NCBI RefSeq assembly: GCF_900105945.1 | Contig: NZ_FNSO01000004.1 | Span: 5,022,001 to 5,086,000 of the forward strand | Direction: 5' to 3' | DNA length: 64,000 bases | DNA from: Amycolatopsis tolypomycina | GTDB taxonomy: Bacteria > Actinomycetota > Actinomycetes > Mycobacteriales > Pseudonocardiaceae | In this document: piece by piece, positions 53,613-62,334 of the stretch | Layout of the letters: the number at the start of each line of letters is the position of its first letter | Numbering within the stretch: position 1 is the first letter of the stretch | Notes under the pieces: generated by a model | Database searches by the model: none | Told to the model about the DNA's origin: nothing | Seen by the model: the letters and a program-made list of their open reading frames with translations, nothing else | Translations under genes and position numbers: made by a program

Positions 53613-55820
53613 TCACCTTCTCGTCTTCGGCCGGACGGAGTTCGCGAGGTCGACGAGCACGCCGTGGGCGTCGCGGTCGGCCGCCTGCTCGGCGAGCCGG
53701 CGCAGGGACTGCTCCAGCAGCGACCGCAGGCCGCGTTCGGAGACGCGCTCGCCGAGGAGCGCGCCGCCGTCCCAGCCGTACGGGCCGATTTCCCCGGCCA
53801 GTGCGGGCAGCGCGGCCAGTGCGGCCTCGCGCACGAGCGCCTCCAGCCGGTCCTGCGCCTCCCGGTCGAGGTAGAGCTCGGGCAGCCGCCGCGCCGCGTC
53901 GGCGAAGTCGTCCCGGTCCGGTGCCCCGTACGACAGGCGCCCGGCCCGGATCCGCACGGCCGCGATCCGCGCCGCGTCGTAGTGGCGCGAGATCGGCGGA
54001 ACGGCGTCCAGCAGGGCGACCGCGGCATCGCGGCCCGCGGTCCGCAGGTAGCAGCGGGCCAGGCCGAAGGCCGCGCTGGCCTGGTTGTGGTCGCGGTGCC
54101 ACACCGAGCGGTACCAGCGTTCCGCCTGCGCGGTGTGCCCGCGCAGTTCGGCGCAGAACCCGAGCGCCAGCTTCGGCGCGATCTCGCCGGGCCAGCTGCG
54201 GTGCACCCGGTCGAACGCGGCCGCGGCCTGCTCGGCGTCTTCGCGGGCCAGCGCCAGCAGGCCGTGGTGCCAGGCCGCCCGCCAGTCGCGCGCGGCCTCG
54301 GCCCCCAGCTGCTCTTCGGCGTTCGCCAGTGCCGCGGCCGCCGCCGCGGCGTCGCCCAGCGCGACCAGCGCCCGCGTCCGGGCGAACGCGATCTCCACCG
54401 AGCTCTCGCCGAACATCGCGAGCTTGTCCAGCCAGCGGTGCGGCCCGGGCGCGCCCGCGATGGCGATGAACTCGGCCGCGGCGTCGTCGGCCGCCACCCG
54501 CGGGATCGGCAGCCGGCCCGCGCCGTCGGCGGCGCCCGGCAGGCCGAGGTCCAGCGGGCCGGCGGCCCCTTCGCCGGCGACCCAGTGGTCGAGGCCGGGT
54601 ACCGCGCCGAGGCCGTCGTCGAGCAGCTCCGCCGTGTCCTCGAACAGCGCCGACGGCACCGGCCGCGGCCGTTCGTCGCGCAGCGACAGGATTTCCCGGC
54701 GCACGCCGTCGAGCTGCTCGGCCGTCTCCGACGCCGTGGCGAACCGCCGCTCGAACGGCGCGACCGCGCGTTCGAGCACCCGGTGCAGCGAGTCCAGCCC
54801 GCCGGCGATCCGGTCCGGGGCGACGTCTTCGCTCGCGGCTTCGAGCAGCACCTGCAGCGTCCGGCCGACGGTGTGCAGGTCCGAGCGCACGGTCAGGCCG
54901 TGCCGGGCCAGCTCGTGCGCCGGTGCCTGGAAGCCTTCGGTGCCGACGCTCGGCCCGGTCCGGTCGCCGATCGGGCGGGCCGCGCCGAGGTCGATGACCT
55001 TGACCCGCTTGTCGCCGTGGATCACGTTCTCCGGCTTCATGTCGCAGTAGAGCAGGCCTTCGCCGTGGAGGTAGTCGAGCGCGCCGAGGATCGCCCGGCC
55101 GTAGACGATCACGTGCTCGACCCGCGGCGGCGGCCCCTGCCGCAGGAGATCGCGCAGCGACCGCCCGCCGACGTACTCCATCACCAGGTAGGTGTCCGGC
55201 TCGCCGCCGCCGGGCGGCGGGTGCTCGACGAAGTCGCTGATGCGCACGATGTTCGGGTGGTCGAGCCGGACGAGCACGTCGCGCTCGACCCGCGCGAGCG
55301 CGCGCAGCACGGCGTTGCCGCTGTTGATCACGCCCTTGAGCGCGACGTGCTGGCCGGCGAGCGCGGTGTCGGCGGCCAGGTACACCCAGCCGAGCCCGCC
55401 GCGGGCGAAGCAGCCGAGGACGTCGTAGCGGTCACCGACCCGTTCGCCGCGTTTCAGCTTGGGCAGGAAGGAGAAGCGCTCGCCGCAGTTCTCGCAGAAC
55501 CCCTCGGCGAACGCCGGTTCACCGGCGTAGGCGCGGCCGACGGGTTCCCCGCAGTGGCCGCAGAACCGGTGCTGCTCGGGGTAGTCCGGGTCGGCGAGGA
55601 CGAGCTTCTCCGGGTCCGGCACCTCGATGGCAGGCAGGGACTGGAAGTCCGCTTCGCCGCTCCAGAGTTCGACACTGCGTTTGAATTCGATACTGCGGTG
55701 GGTGCTCTCCGGCGCCGGCACCGACGGGGCGGACGGTGCCACCGGCACCCGGCGGCGCCCGCACACCTCGCAGAACCCGATGGGCCCGACCGGCCGCCCG
55801 TGGCACCACGTGGTCGTCAC
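53613..55820 (-). CDS. PknG-like Ser/Thr protein kinase with zinc-ribbon and TPR domains
   Basis: 735 residues from GTG 55820. Three CxxC motifs at about 17-20, 87-90 and 109-112 (FCEVCG, FCGHCGEPVG, FCENCGERFSFL) form rubredoxin/zinc-ribbon modules like PknG. The kinase domain (about 128-370) has GCFARGGLGWVYLA, the Lys in VALKG, YCDMKPENVI and VIDLGAARPIG, with DLG in place of DFG as in PknG. The GTEGFQAPAHELARHGLTV segment also follows PknG. A TPR C-terminus (about 480-735) includes ALGFCAELRGHTAQAERWYR. It is probably cytosolic and phosphorylates a GarA-like target. It is coupled to the protease by GTGA. Confidence 0.92.
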   Translation of the reverse strand: MTTTWCHGRPVGPIGFCEVCGRRRVPVAPSAPSVPAPESTHRSIEFKRSVELWSGEADFQSLPAIEVPDPEKLVLADPDYPEQHRFCGHCGEPVGRAYAGEPAFAEGFCENCGERFSFLPKLKRGERVGDRYDVLGCFARGGLGWVYLAADTALAGQHVALKGVINSGNAVLRALARVERDVLVRLDHPNIVRISDFVEHPPPGGGEPDTYLVMEYVGGRSLRDLLRQGPPPRVEHVIVYGRAILGALDYLHGEGLLYCDMKPENVIHGDKRVKVIDLGAARPIGDRTGPSVGTEGFQAPAHELARHGLTVRSDLHTVGRTLQVLLEAASEDVAPDRIAGGLDSLHRVLERAVAPFERRFATASETAEQLDGVRREILSLRDERPRPVPSALFEDTAELLDDGLGAVPGLDHWVAGEGAAGPLDLGLPGAADGAGRLPIPRVAADDAAAEFIAIAGAPGPHRWLDKLAMFGESSVEIAFARTRALVALGDAAAAAAALANAEEQLGAEAARDWRAAWHHGLLALAREDAEQAAAAFDRVHRSWPGEIAPKLALGFCAELRGHTAQAERWYRSVWHRDHNQASAAFGLARCYLRTAGRDAAVALLDAVPPISRHYDAARIAAVRIRAGRLSYGAPDRDDFADAARRLPELYLDREAQDRLEALVREAALAALPALAGEIGPYGWDGGALLGERVSERGLRSLLEQSLRRLAEQAADRDAHGVLVDLANSVRPKTRR

Positions 55821-57343
55821 GCGCCCTCCAGCCTGCGGCGCACCGCGCGCACGTACCGCTCGACCGGCTCGGCCGCCGCCTCCGGTTCGGCCGGCCGCGT
55901 GGTCAGCACCGCCATGGCCGCGCGGTACAGCTCGCCCAGCTCTTCGTCCTCCATCAGGCCCGCGCCGGTCGCCTTGGCGTTGTAGCCGCGCAGCCGTCCG
56001 CGCAGTTCGTCGTGCCGGTCGGCCAGCGCGTCGAGCCTGCCGTACAGCCGGACCAGCTCCCACCGGGCCGCTTCCGCGTCGCGTTCGGTCGCCGCCAGCG
56101 CGCGCCGCACGCGCCCCGGCTCGATCCGCTCGCCCGCCGAACGCAGCGCGGCCAGCCGCAGGCGCAGGTCCGCGGAACCGCCGGGCACCGCCACCGGCGA
56201 ACCGAGCCGGGCGGCCCGCTCCCGCGTGCGTTCCTCTTCGTGCTCCACCATTTCGACCAGCAGCGCCAGCCGGTCCAGGCGCCGCGCGTTGCGCTCGATC
56301 TCCCAGCGCCGCGCCAGCCGCACCCCGGGCGAGTCCGGCGTGCTGAACTGGACCAGCACGGTGGCGCCCTTGTCGACCAGCGGCCGCACCACGTCGGTGA
56401 GCACTTCCTCCGGTGCCCGCGCGTCTTCGACGCCGGTCACCGCCACCGCGACGTCCTCGGGGTTGGTCTCCAGGACGGTGAGCACCTCGCCGGTGCTGAT
56501 GCCCGCACTGACGTGCTCGGCCACCTCGCCGGTGGTCTTGCCGGTCGCGTCCACGATCGCGTCGAGCCGCTCGCCGGAGATCCGGGATCCCCGGCGCTCG
56601 CGCCGCACCTGCGCCAGGAAACCCTGCCGGACGGCCGAGTCGCGGTCGCCGATGACCACGATCAGCGGTCCCGCCGGCGGCCGCGGCGGCTCGCCCACCC
56701 ACCGGGCGACGTCCGGCACGTGCCGGACGATCACCTCGACCGGGATCAGGTAGGCGAGCCCGGCCCGTTCGTCGGTGTACTCGGTGACCACCATGCCCAG
56801 CACGGCACCGGTCGCCTTGTCGATCACGCCGGCACCGCTGAAGCCGCGCCGGACCCGCTCGCCGGGCAGCGGCGAGTTGAGCTGGATCCACTCCCCGGCG
56901 GCGCCGGCCGGACCGGCCAGCTCGGCGTTGTTCACCCAGACGCCGTACCGGTGCGGCGCCGGAAAGCCGTAGGTGTGGACCACCCGGTCGCGCACCGCAC
57001 CCAGGCGCACCAGCGGGGCGCCGGGCACGTGCGGGAACGCTTCGGCGAGGTCGAGCAGGGCGATGTCACCCCGGCCGTCGTCCGTCTGCGGCACCCAGCA
57101 GCCGGGCCGCACGGTGGCCTGCGCTTCCGGCATGCCCGTCAGGCCGACGAACCGCACCAGCACGGGCCCGCCCGAAAGCGCTTCCTCCCCGGCTGCCTGC
57201 ACCACGTGCGCGCAGGTGAGCACCGTGGCTTCGCCCAGCAGCATCCCGGCGCCCAGTGCCCGGCCCGACGAGTCCGACAGGCACACCCGCCACGGTTCCG
57301 GATCCCCCGCGCGCCCCTCGGCAGAACCGTTGTGCTCCCTCAC
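55817..57343 (-). CDS. Trypsin-like serine protease fused to a degenerate NTPase-like region
   Basis: 508 residues from GTG 57343 (MREHNGSAEGRAGDPEPWRV). The protease domain (about 18-215) has a complete triad: His46 in LTCAHVVQAA, Asp93 in GRGDIALLDL, Ser169 in GFSGAGVIDK. The region about 225-370 begins IVVIGDRDSAVRQGF where a P-loop would be expected but lacks G-K-S/T. It then has DAIVDATGKTTGEVAEHVSA and VAVAVTGVEDARAPEEVLTD, similar in pattern to STAND-type NTPases linked to proteases. The C-terminal 130 residues are helical (RWELVRLYGRLDALADRHDE). No signal peptide, so it is probably cytosolic. It is the first gene of the six-gene cluster. Confidence 0.85.
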   Translation of the reverse strand: MREHNGSAEGRAGDPEPWRVCLSDSSGRALGAGMLLGEATVLTCAHVVQAAGEEALSGGPVLVRFVGLTGMPEAQATVRPGCWVPQTDDGRGDIALLDLAEAFPHVPGAPLVRLGAVRDRVVHTYGFPAPHRYGVWVNNAELAGPAGAAGEWIQLNSPLPGERVRRGFSGAGVIDKATGAVLGMVVTEYTDERAGLAYLIPVEVIVRHVPDVARWVGEPPRPPAGPLIVVIGDRDSAVRQGFLAQVRRERRGSRISGERLDAIVDATGKTTGEVAEHVSAGISTGEVLTVLETNPEDVAVAVTGVEDARAPEEVLTDVVRPLVDKGATVLVQFSTPDSPGVRLARRWEIERNARRLDRLALLVEMVEHEEERTRERAARLGSPVAVPGGSADLRLRLAALRSAGERIEPGRVRRALAATERDAEAARWELVRLYGRLDALADRHDELRGRLRGYNAKATGAGLMEDEELGELYRAAMAVLTTRPAEPEAAAEPVERYVRAVRRRLEGA

Positions 57344-57467
57344 CGCAAGCGACCTTACGACCCGGCACCGGCACTCCGGGGCGGGTTCGCCCGCTTACCC
57401 GGGCAGATCACCCGATCGGCCGCAGCACGGCCGGCGACCGTGGAAAACTCACGAACCCGCGGCCCGG

Positions 57468-58439
57468 TCAGGCGATCGTGCGCACCCGGTGGAGAGCGAA
57501 GAGCACGAGCACCGCCGCCAGGAGCACGAAGATCCCGGCTTCGATGCCCTGGAAGAGCCAGAACCGGTCCCCCGGCTGGAACTGCACCCAGTTCTGCGCG
57601 CCGGGACCGGCGACGGTGTCGAAGCAGCCATCGGGCGGGCACGGGCCGAGCTGGGCGTTCGGCAGGACGAGGTCACCGGCCGCGTTGCGGACACCGACGT
57701 CCATCACCCAGTTGCCGGCCCCGGGGTTCGGCGTCTGCCCGCCGGCCGGCGCGAACGTGAGGTTCTGCGCGGGCAGGAACCGCGGCCGGGCGAGCACCTC
57801 GACCGCGATGCGGACCACCGCGAAGCCGACCAGGGAGATCCCCATGGCGGGCAGGACTTTCCGCCAGTACGTCCCGGCGAAGACGCCCAGCGCCAATGCG
57901 AACAGCGTGTACGCGACCGGGACGATCCCCTGCACGTCGAACGAGAAGTAGCCCAGCCGGCCGTTGCCCGCGCTGACCAGCGGCCGGAACCACCACGACA
58001 CGCCCAGCGCGTACCCGATCGCCAGCACGGCGGTCATCGCCCCGACCAGCCCGAACTTCGCCAGCGCCCACTGCAGGCGGGTCACCCCCTGTGTCCACAC
58101 CAGACGGTGGGTGCCCTGTTCGACCTCGCGGGCGACCAGCGGCGCGCCGAAGAACACGCCGACCAGCACCGGCAGGACCACGAACAGGATGGCGACGAAC
58201 ACCATGCCGCCGAACTCCTGCTGGAACTCGTGGCCGAGGTTTTCGCAGCGGGCAACCGCGTCGGTCTGCGTGATCATCGACGCACCGCCGAGCGCGGCCC
58301 GGCAGGCGGCCAGCCCCATGCTGTCGTACTTCGCGTGCATCGCCAGGCCTGTGGGCACCATCAGCGCGCCGAGCGCGGCCAGTGCGGCGAGGGTGAACAG
58401 CACCTGCTTGCGGTGCTGCCGCCAGATCAGCCAGATCAC
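57468..58439 (-). CDS. ABC transporter permease
   Basis: 323 residues from GTG 58439 (MIWLIWRQHRKQVLFTL), overlapping the ATPase stop (GTGA). Six hydrophobic segments include FTLAALAALGALMVPTGLAM, VFVAILFVVLPVLVGVFFGA and LVGAMTAVLAIGYALGVSWW. The extracytoplasmic loop near the end has NPGAGNWVMDVGVRN. The motif APLVAREVEQGTHRLVWTQG is typical of permeases in YtrA-regulated ABC operons of actinomycetes. Substrate unknown; a cell-envelope stress role is likely. Confidence 0.87.
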   Translation of the reverse strand: MIWLIWRQHRKQVLFTLAALAALGALMVPTGLAMHAKYDSMGLAACRAALGGASMITQTDAVARCENLGHEFQQEFGGMVFVAILFVVLPVLVGVFFGAPLVAREVEQGTHRLVWTQGVTRLQWALAKFGLVGAMTAVLAIGYALGVSWWFRPLVSAGNGRLGYFSFDVQGIVPVAYTLFALALGVFAGTYWRKVLPAMGISLVGFAVVRIAVEVLARPRFLPAQNLTFAPAGGQTPNPGAGNWVMDVGVRNAAGDLVLPNAQLGPCPPDGCFDTVAGPGAQNWVQFQPGDRFWLFQGIEAGIFVLLAAVLVLFALHRVRTIA

Positions 58440-59326
58440 GCCGGCACCCCCCACGCGGACGCCGGGACGCGGGTCTCGGCGTCGGCCTCGGCGAGGTGGG
58501 CCAGCACCACGTCTTCCAGGGTCACTTCATGCTCCGTCCACAGTGGATCGATCGGCCCGTCGCCGCGGCGGACCAGCAGCGTCGACTGGCGTTCGGTGTG
58601 GCTCGCCCGGACGACCTCCGCCACCCCGGCGATGGATTCGCTGCCGGCCCGCGGCCCGGTGAGCGTGCGGTGGCCGGCGAGCAGCTCGTCGACCGCGCCC
58701 GCCAGCCGGACGCGGGACCACTGCAGGACGATCAGGTGGTCGCAGCTGCGTTCGAGGTCGGCGAGCAGGTGCGAGGACAGCAGCACGGTCGTCTCGCTGT
58801 CGGCCACGGCACCCATCAGCGTCTGCATGAACTCCCGGCGCGCGAGGGGGTCGAGGCTGGCGATGGGTTCGTCGAGCAGCAGCAGCCGGGGCCGCTTGGC
58901 CAGTGCCAGTGCCAGCGCGACCTGGGCGCGTTGCCCGCCGGACAGCTTCCCGACCGGCTTGTCCGGCGGGATGCCGAGCGCGGCGAGCCGGTCGCGGGCC
59001 AGCGCGGCGTCCCAGCGGCGGCGGTTGAGCTTGCCGCCCATGGTGACCAGCTCCGCCGCGGTGAAGTCGCGGTAGAGCGGGGTGTCCTGCGCGACGAACC
59101 CGATGTCCGGCAGCGCTTCCCCCGGCGCCCGCCCGAAGACGCGCACCTCGCCCGCGTCGGGTTTCAGCAGGCCGACGGCCAGGTGCAGCAGCGTCGTCTT
59201 GCCCGCGCCGTTGGGGCCGACGAGCGCGGCGATCCGCCCGGCAGGCACCTCCAGCGCGCAGTCGCGCAACGCCCAGGTGCGGCCGTAGCGCTTGCCCAGC
59301 GCCGCGGCTTCCACCGCCAGTTCCAT
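58436..59326 (-). CDS. ABC transporter ATP-binding protein
   Basis: 296 residues from ATG 59326. Walker A is VGPNGAGKTTLLH, the signature KLSGGQRAQVALA, Walker B LLLLDEPIASLDP, and the H-loop LLSSHLLADLERS. A C-terminal extension of about 80 residues follows. It lies 10 bases after the GntR regulator and powers the permease encoded next. Confidence 0.94.
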   Translation of the reverse strand: MELAVEAAALGKRYGRTWALRDCALEVPAGRIAALVGPNGAGKTTLLHLAVGLLKPDAGEVRVFGRAPGEALPDIGFVAQDTPLYRDFTAAELVTMGGKLNRRRWDAALARDRLAALGIPPDKPVGKLSGGQRAQVALALALAKRPRLLLLDEPIASLDPLARREFMQTLMGAVADSETTVLLSSHLLADLERSCDHLIVLQWSRVRLAGAVDELLAGHRTLTGPRAGSESIAGVAEVVRASHTERQSTLLVRRGDGPIDPLWTEHEVTLEDVVLAHLAEADAETRVPASAWGVPA

Positions 59327-59336
59327 TCCGGACTCC

Positions 59337-59732
59337 CTACGACAGGTCGTGCGGCACCCGGGTGCCGCGGATCGTGGTTTCGATGAGGGCGGCGATGTCG
59401 TCGGGCGACATCCCCGCGGCTTCGGCGCGCTCCAGCCAGGTCTTCAGCTCGTCGCGCAGCTGTCCCTGGTGGCCCAGCGAGGGCCCGGCCAGGCTGCCGG
59501 TGACGAACGTGCCCACCCCCGGGCGGCCTTCGGCGAGCCCCTCCAGCACCAGCTCGCGGTAGGCCTTGAGCACGGTGTTCGGGTTGATCGCCAGCGCCTC
59601 GGCCACGTCCCGCACCTTCGGCAGCTGGTCGCCGGGCCGCAGGAGGCCGACGCGCAGCGCCTGCTTCACCTGGACGACGAGCTGCATGTACGTGGCCACC
59701 CGGGAACGGCCGTCGAGCACGAACTCGATCAC
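59337..59732 (-). CDS. GntR-family regulator, YtrA subfamily
   Basis: 131 residues from GTG 59732 (MIEFVLDGRSRVATYMQLVV), which is 9 bases from AGGAGG; GTG 59741 is too close to that site. The HTH spans QVKQALRVGLLRPGDQLPKV, RDVAEALAINPNTVLKAYRE and a wing at GRPGVGTFV. The short helical C-terminal part marks the YtrA group, which controls ABC exporters. It heads the operon with the ATPase and permease genes. A perfect palindrome lies just upstream of it and a near copy occurs at 62335-62356. Confidence 0.92.
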   Translation of the reverse strand: MIEFVLDGRSRVATYMQLVVQVKQALRVGLLRPGDQLPKVRDVAEALAINPNTVLKAYRELVLEGLAEGRPGVGTFVTGSLAGPSLGHQGQLRDELKTWLERAEAAGMSPDDIAALIETTIRGTRVPHDLS

Positions 59733-59748
59733 CCTGCCCACCCTCCTA

Positions 59749-59770
59749 TTGTCTTACGACATTAAGACAA
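59749..59770. promoter_or_regulatory. GntR/YtrA operator, perfect palindrome
   Basis: TTGTCTTA-CGACAT-TAAGACAA is a perfect 8-base dyad with a 6-base spacer starting 2 bases upstream of the AGGAGG site of the GntR gene. Autoregulation is the usual arrangement for YtrA regulators. Confidence 0.8.
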
Positions 59771-59841
59771 CACCTGACGGCGCCCGGCTGTCAAGGCATA
59801 GAGTTCTCGATCGAGACGCACACCGGCACCGGGAGGCAGGC

Positions 59842-60615
59842 ATGTCGTTGTTGGACGGGCTGAGCAAGGCGATCGCGGGCGGGGCGGTCGAGATCGTCGA
59901 CCTCACCGCGCCCCTGAGCTCGAGCACGCCGATCCTGCGGCTGCCGGAACCGTTCGCCAACACGATCCCGTTCCGGCTGGAGGAGATCAGCCGCTACGAC
60001 GAGCGCGGCCCGCGGTGGTACTGGAACGACATCCACACCGGCGAGCACACCGGCACCCACCTGGACGTCCCGGTGCACTGGCTGTCCGGAAAGGACGGTC
60101 ACGACGTCTCGCAGGTGCCGCTGGAGACGCTGGTGGCGCCCGCGGTCGTGCTCGACTTCTCGGCGCGGGCGGCCGAGGACCCGGACTTCCTGCTCTCGGT
60201 CGACGACGTCCGGGCGTGGACGGCGGAGCACGGGCCCCTGCCCGACGGCGGCTGGCTGCTGTACCGCACCGGCTGGGACACCCGCAGCGGCGACCAGGAG
60301 GAGTTCCTCAACGCCGACGAAACCGGCTCGCACACCCCGGGCGTGTCCCCCGACTGCGCGCGGTGGCTCGCCGAGGAAACGCCGATCACCGGGCTCGGCG
60401 TCGAGACGGTCGGCACGGACGCGGGTCAGGCGCCCGGCCTGGAGCCGATGTTCCCCTGCCACGAACTGCTGCTGGGCGCGGGCAAGCACGGCCTGACGCA
60501 GCTGCAGAACCTCGCGACCCTGCCGCCGACCGGCGTGCTGCTGGTGGTTTCCCCGTTGCCGATCGTCGGCGGCTCGGGCAGTCCCGCCCGGGTGCTGGCC
60601 CTGGTGGAGCGGTGA
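59842..60615 (+). CDS. Cyclase-family metal hydrolase (kynurenine formamidase/isatin hydrolase-like)
   Basis: 257 residues from ATG 59842 with GGGAGG upstream. The metal-binding motif is HTGTHLDVPVHW (H-x-G-T-H-x-D-x-P-x-H). The end FPCHELLLGAGKHGLTQLQN and NLATLPPTG is family-typical. Relatives hydrolyse N-formylkynurenine, isatin or related amides. It is coupled to the ThDP-enzyme gene by a GTGA overlap, so the two probably act on the same compound. Confidence 0.88.
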   Translation: MSLLDGLSKAIAGGAVEIVDLTAPLSSSTPILRLPEPFANTIPFRLEEISRYDERGPRWYWNDIHTGEHTGTHLDVPVHWLSGKDGHDVSQVPLETLVAPAVVLDFSARAAEDPDFLLSVDDVRAWTAEHGPLPDGGWLLYRTGWDTRSGDQEEFLNADETGSHTPGVSPDCARWLAEETPITGLGVETVGTDAGQAPGLEPMFPCHELLLGAGKHGLTQLQNLATLPPTGVLLVVSPLPIVGGSGSPARVLALVER

Positions 60616-62291
60616 ACGTCGCCGAACTGGTCGGCCGGACACTGGCCGGCCTCGGCGCCGGCCCGGCGTTCGGCGTGGTGGGCAGCGGCAACTTCGAGGT
60701 GACGAACGCGCTGCGCGCGGGCGGCGTCCGGTTCGTCGCGGCCCGCCACGAGGGCGGCGCGGCGAGCATGGCCGACGCCTACGCCCGGATCAGCGGCAAG
60801 GTGTCGGTGCTGTCGCTGCACCAGGGCTGCGGCCTGACCAACGCCGTCACCGGGATCACCGAAGCGGCCAAGAGCCGGACGCCGCTGCTGGTGCTCACGG
60901 CGGACTCGGCGGGCGCGTCGGTGCTGTCGAACTTCCGCATCGACCAGGACGGCCTGGCCACGGCGGTCGGCGCGGTGCCCGAGCGCGTGCACTCGGCCGC
61001 GAGCGCGGTGGCCGACACGGTCCGGGCGTTCCGGACGGCGCACCAGCAGCGCCGGACGGTGGTGCTGAACCTGCCCCTCGACGTCCAGGCGGCGCCGGCG
61101 CCCGACTTGCCCGCGCTGCCGGTGGTGGCCGGGGCCGCCCCGGTGCGGCCGGACGCCGCCTCGGCGGCCGCGTTGTCGGCCGAGTTGGCCGGGCCCGCCG
61201 CGGTGCGGCCGGACGCCGCGTCGGCGGCCGCGTTGGCGGACCTGCTGGCGGCTGCCGAGCGGCCGGTGTTCATCGCCGGCCGGGGCGCCCGTTCGAGTGG
61301 CGACGTGCTGCGGGAGCTGGCCGCGCGGTGCGGTGCGCTGCTGGCGACGTCCGCCGTGGCGCACGGCCTGTTCCAAGGCGACCCGTTCGCGCTGGGCATC
61401 TCGGGCGGCTTCGCGTCCCCGGCGGCGGCCGAGCTGATCGTGGGCGCCGACCTGGTCGTCGGCTGGGGGTGCGCGCTGAACATGTGGACGACCCGCCACG
61501 GCAAGCTGCTCAGCCCGCACGCCAAGCTGGCCCAGGTCGACGTCGAGCAGGCGGCGCTGGGCGCCCACCGCCCGAACGACCTGGGCGTGGTCGGCGACGT
61601 CGCGTGCACCGTGTCGGACGTCCTCGCCCTGACCCCCGCGCGCCCGGGCTACCGCACGGACGAGGTGGCGGCCCGGATCGCGGCCGGCCGCTGGAACGAC
61701 GTCTTGTACGAGGACCTGTCCGGCGACGGCCGGATCGACCCGCGGACGTTGAGCAGGCTCCTGGACGAGCTGCTCCCGGCCGAGCGGATCGTCTCGATCG
61801 ACTCGGGCAACTTCATGGGCTACCCGAGCGCGTACCTGTCGGTCCCCGACGAGCAGGGGTTCTGCTTCACGCAGGCGTTCCAGAGCATCGGCCTGGGCCT
61901 GGGCACGGCGATCGGGGCGGCACTGGCCCGCCCGGACCGCCTGCCGGTACTGGGCACGGGCGACGGCGGTTTCCACATGGCACTGTCCGAACTGGACACG
62001 GCGGTCCGCCTGGGCCTGCCGCTGGTGGTGATCGTCTACAACGACGCGGCGTACGGAGCGGAGATCCACCACTTCGGCGACGCGGACATGACGACGGTCC
62101 GCTTCCCGGACTCGGACCTGGCGGCGATCGCCCGCGGCTTCGGCTGCACGGGCATCACGGTGCGGTCGCCGGGTGATCTGCCGGCGGTGCGCGAATGGCT
62201 TGCGGGACCGCGTTCGGCGCCGCTGGTGATCGACGCCAAGATCGCCGACGACGGCGGATCGTGGTGGCTGGCGGAGGCGTTCCGCCACTGA
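60612..62291 (+). CDS. Thiamine-diphosphate-dependent decarboxylase/lyase
   Basis: 559 residues from GTG 60612 (MNVAELVGRTLAGLGAGPAF). The ThDP-activating Glu is in ARHEGGAASMADAYARISGK. The cofactor site is GTGDGGFHMALSELDTAVRL, then IVYNDAAYGAEIHHFG. The middle domain is FIAGRGARSSGDVLRELAAR. Linker residues about 175-214 contain a 20-residue tandem duplication (VRPDAASAAAL twice). It resembles acetolactate synthase and benzoylformate decarboxylase relatives in fold. The upstream cyclase suggests a 2-oxo acid substrate such as an arylglyoxylate; that is inference. Confidence 0.88.
   Translation: MNVAELVGRTLAGLGAGPAFGVVGSGNFEVTNALRAGGVRFVAARHEGGAASMADAYARISGKVSVLSLHQGCGLTNAVTGITEAAKSRTPLLVLTADSAGASVLSNFRIDQDGLATAVGAVPERVHSAASAVADTVRAFRTAHQQRRTVVLNLPLDVQAAPAPDLPALPVVAGAAPVRPDAASAAALSAELAGPAAVRPDAASAAALADLLAAAERPVFIAGRGARSSGDVLRELAARCGALLATSAVAHGLFQGDPFALGISGGFASPAAAELIVGADLVVGWGCALNMWTTRHGKLLSPHAKLAQVDVEQAALGAHRPNDLGVVGDVACTVSDVLALTPARPGYRTDEVAARIAAGRWNDVLYEDLSGDGRIDPRTLSRLLDELLPAERIVSIDSGNFMGYPSAYLSVPDEQGFCFTQAFQSIGLGLGTAIGAALARPDRLPVLGTGDGGFHMALSELDTAVRLGLPLVVIVYNDAAYGAEIHHFGDADMTTVRFPDSDLAAIARGFGCTGITVRSPGDLPAVREWLAGPRSAPLVIDAKIADDGGSWWLAEAFRH
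61141..61235 (+). repeat. 60-base tandem duplication inside the ThDP-enzyme gene
   Basis: Bases 61141-61175 recur at 61201-61235 with one mismatch (position 20, C to G), exactly 60 bases apart, so the protein repeats VRPDAASAAAL with a 20-residue period in the linker before the middle domain. Frame is kept. Confidence 0.9.
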
Positions 62292-62334
62292 CCCAGCCTT
62301 GACACGGTCCAGCAGGCCCTGAATGCTGGCCGAG

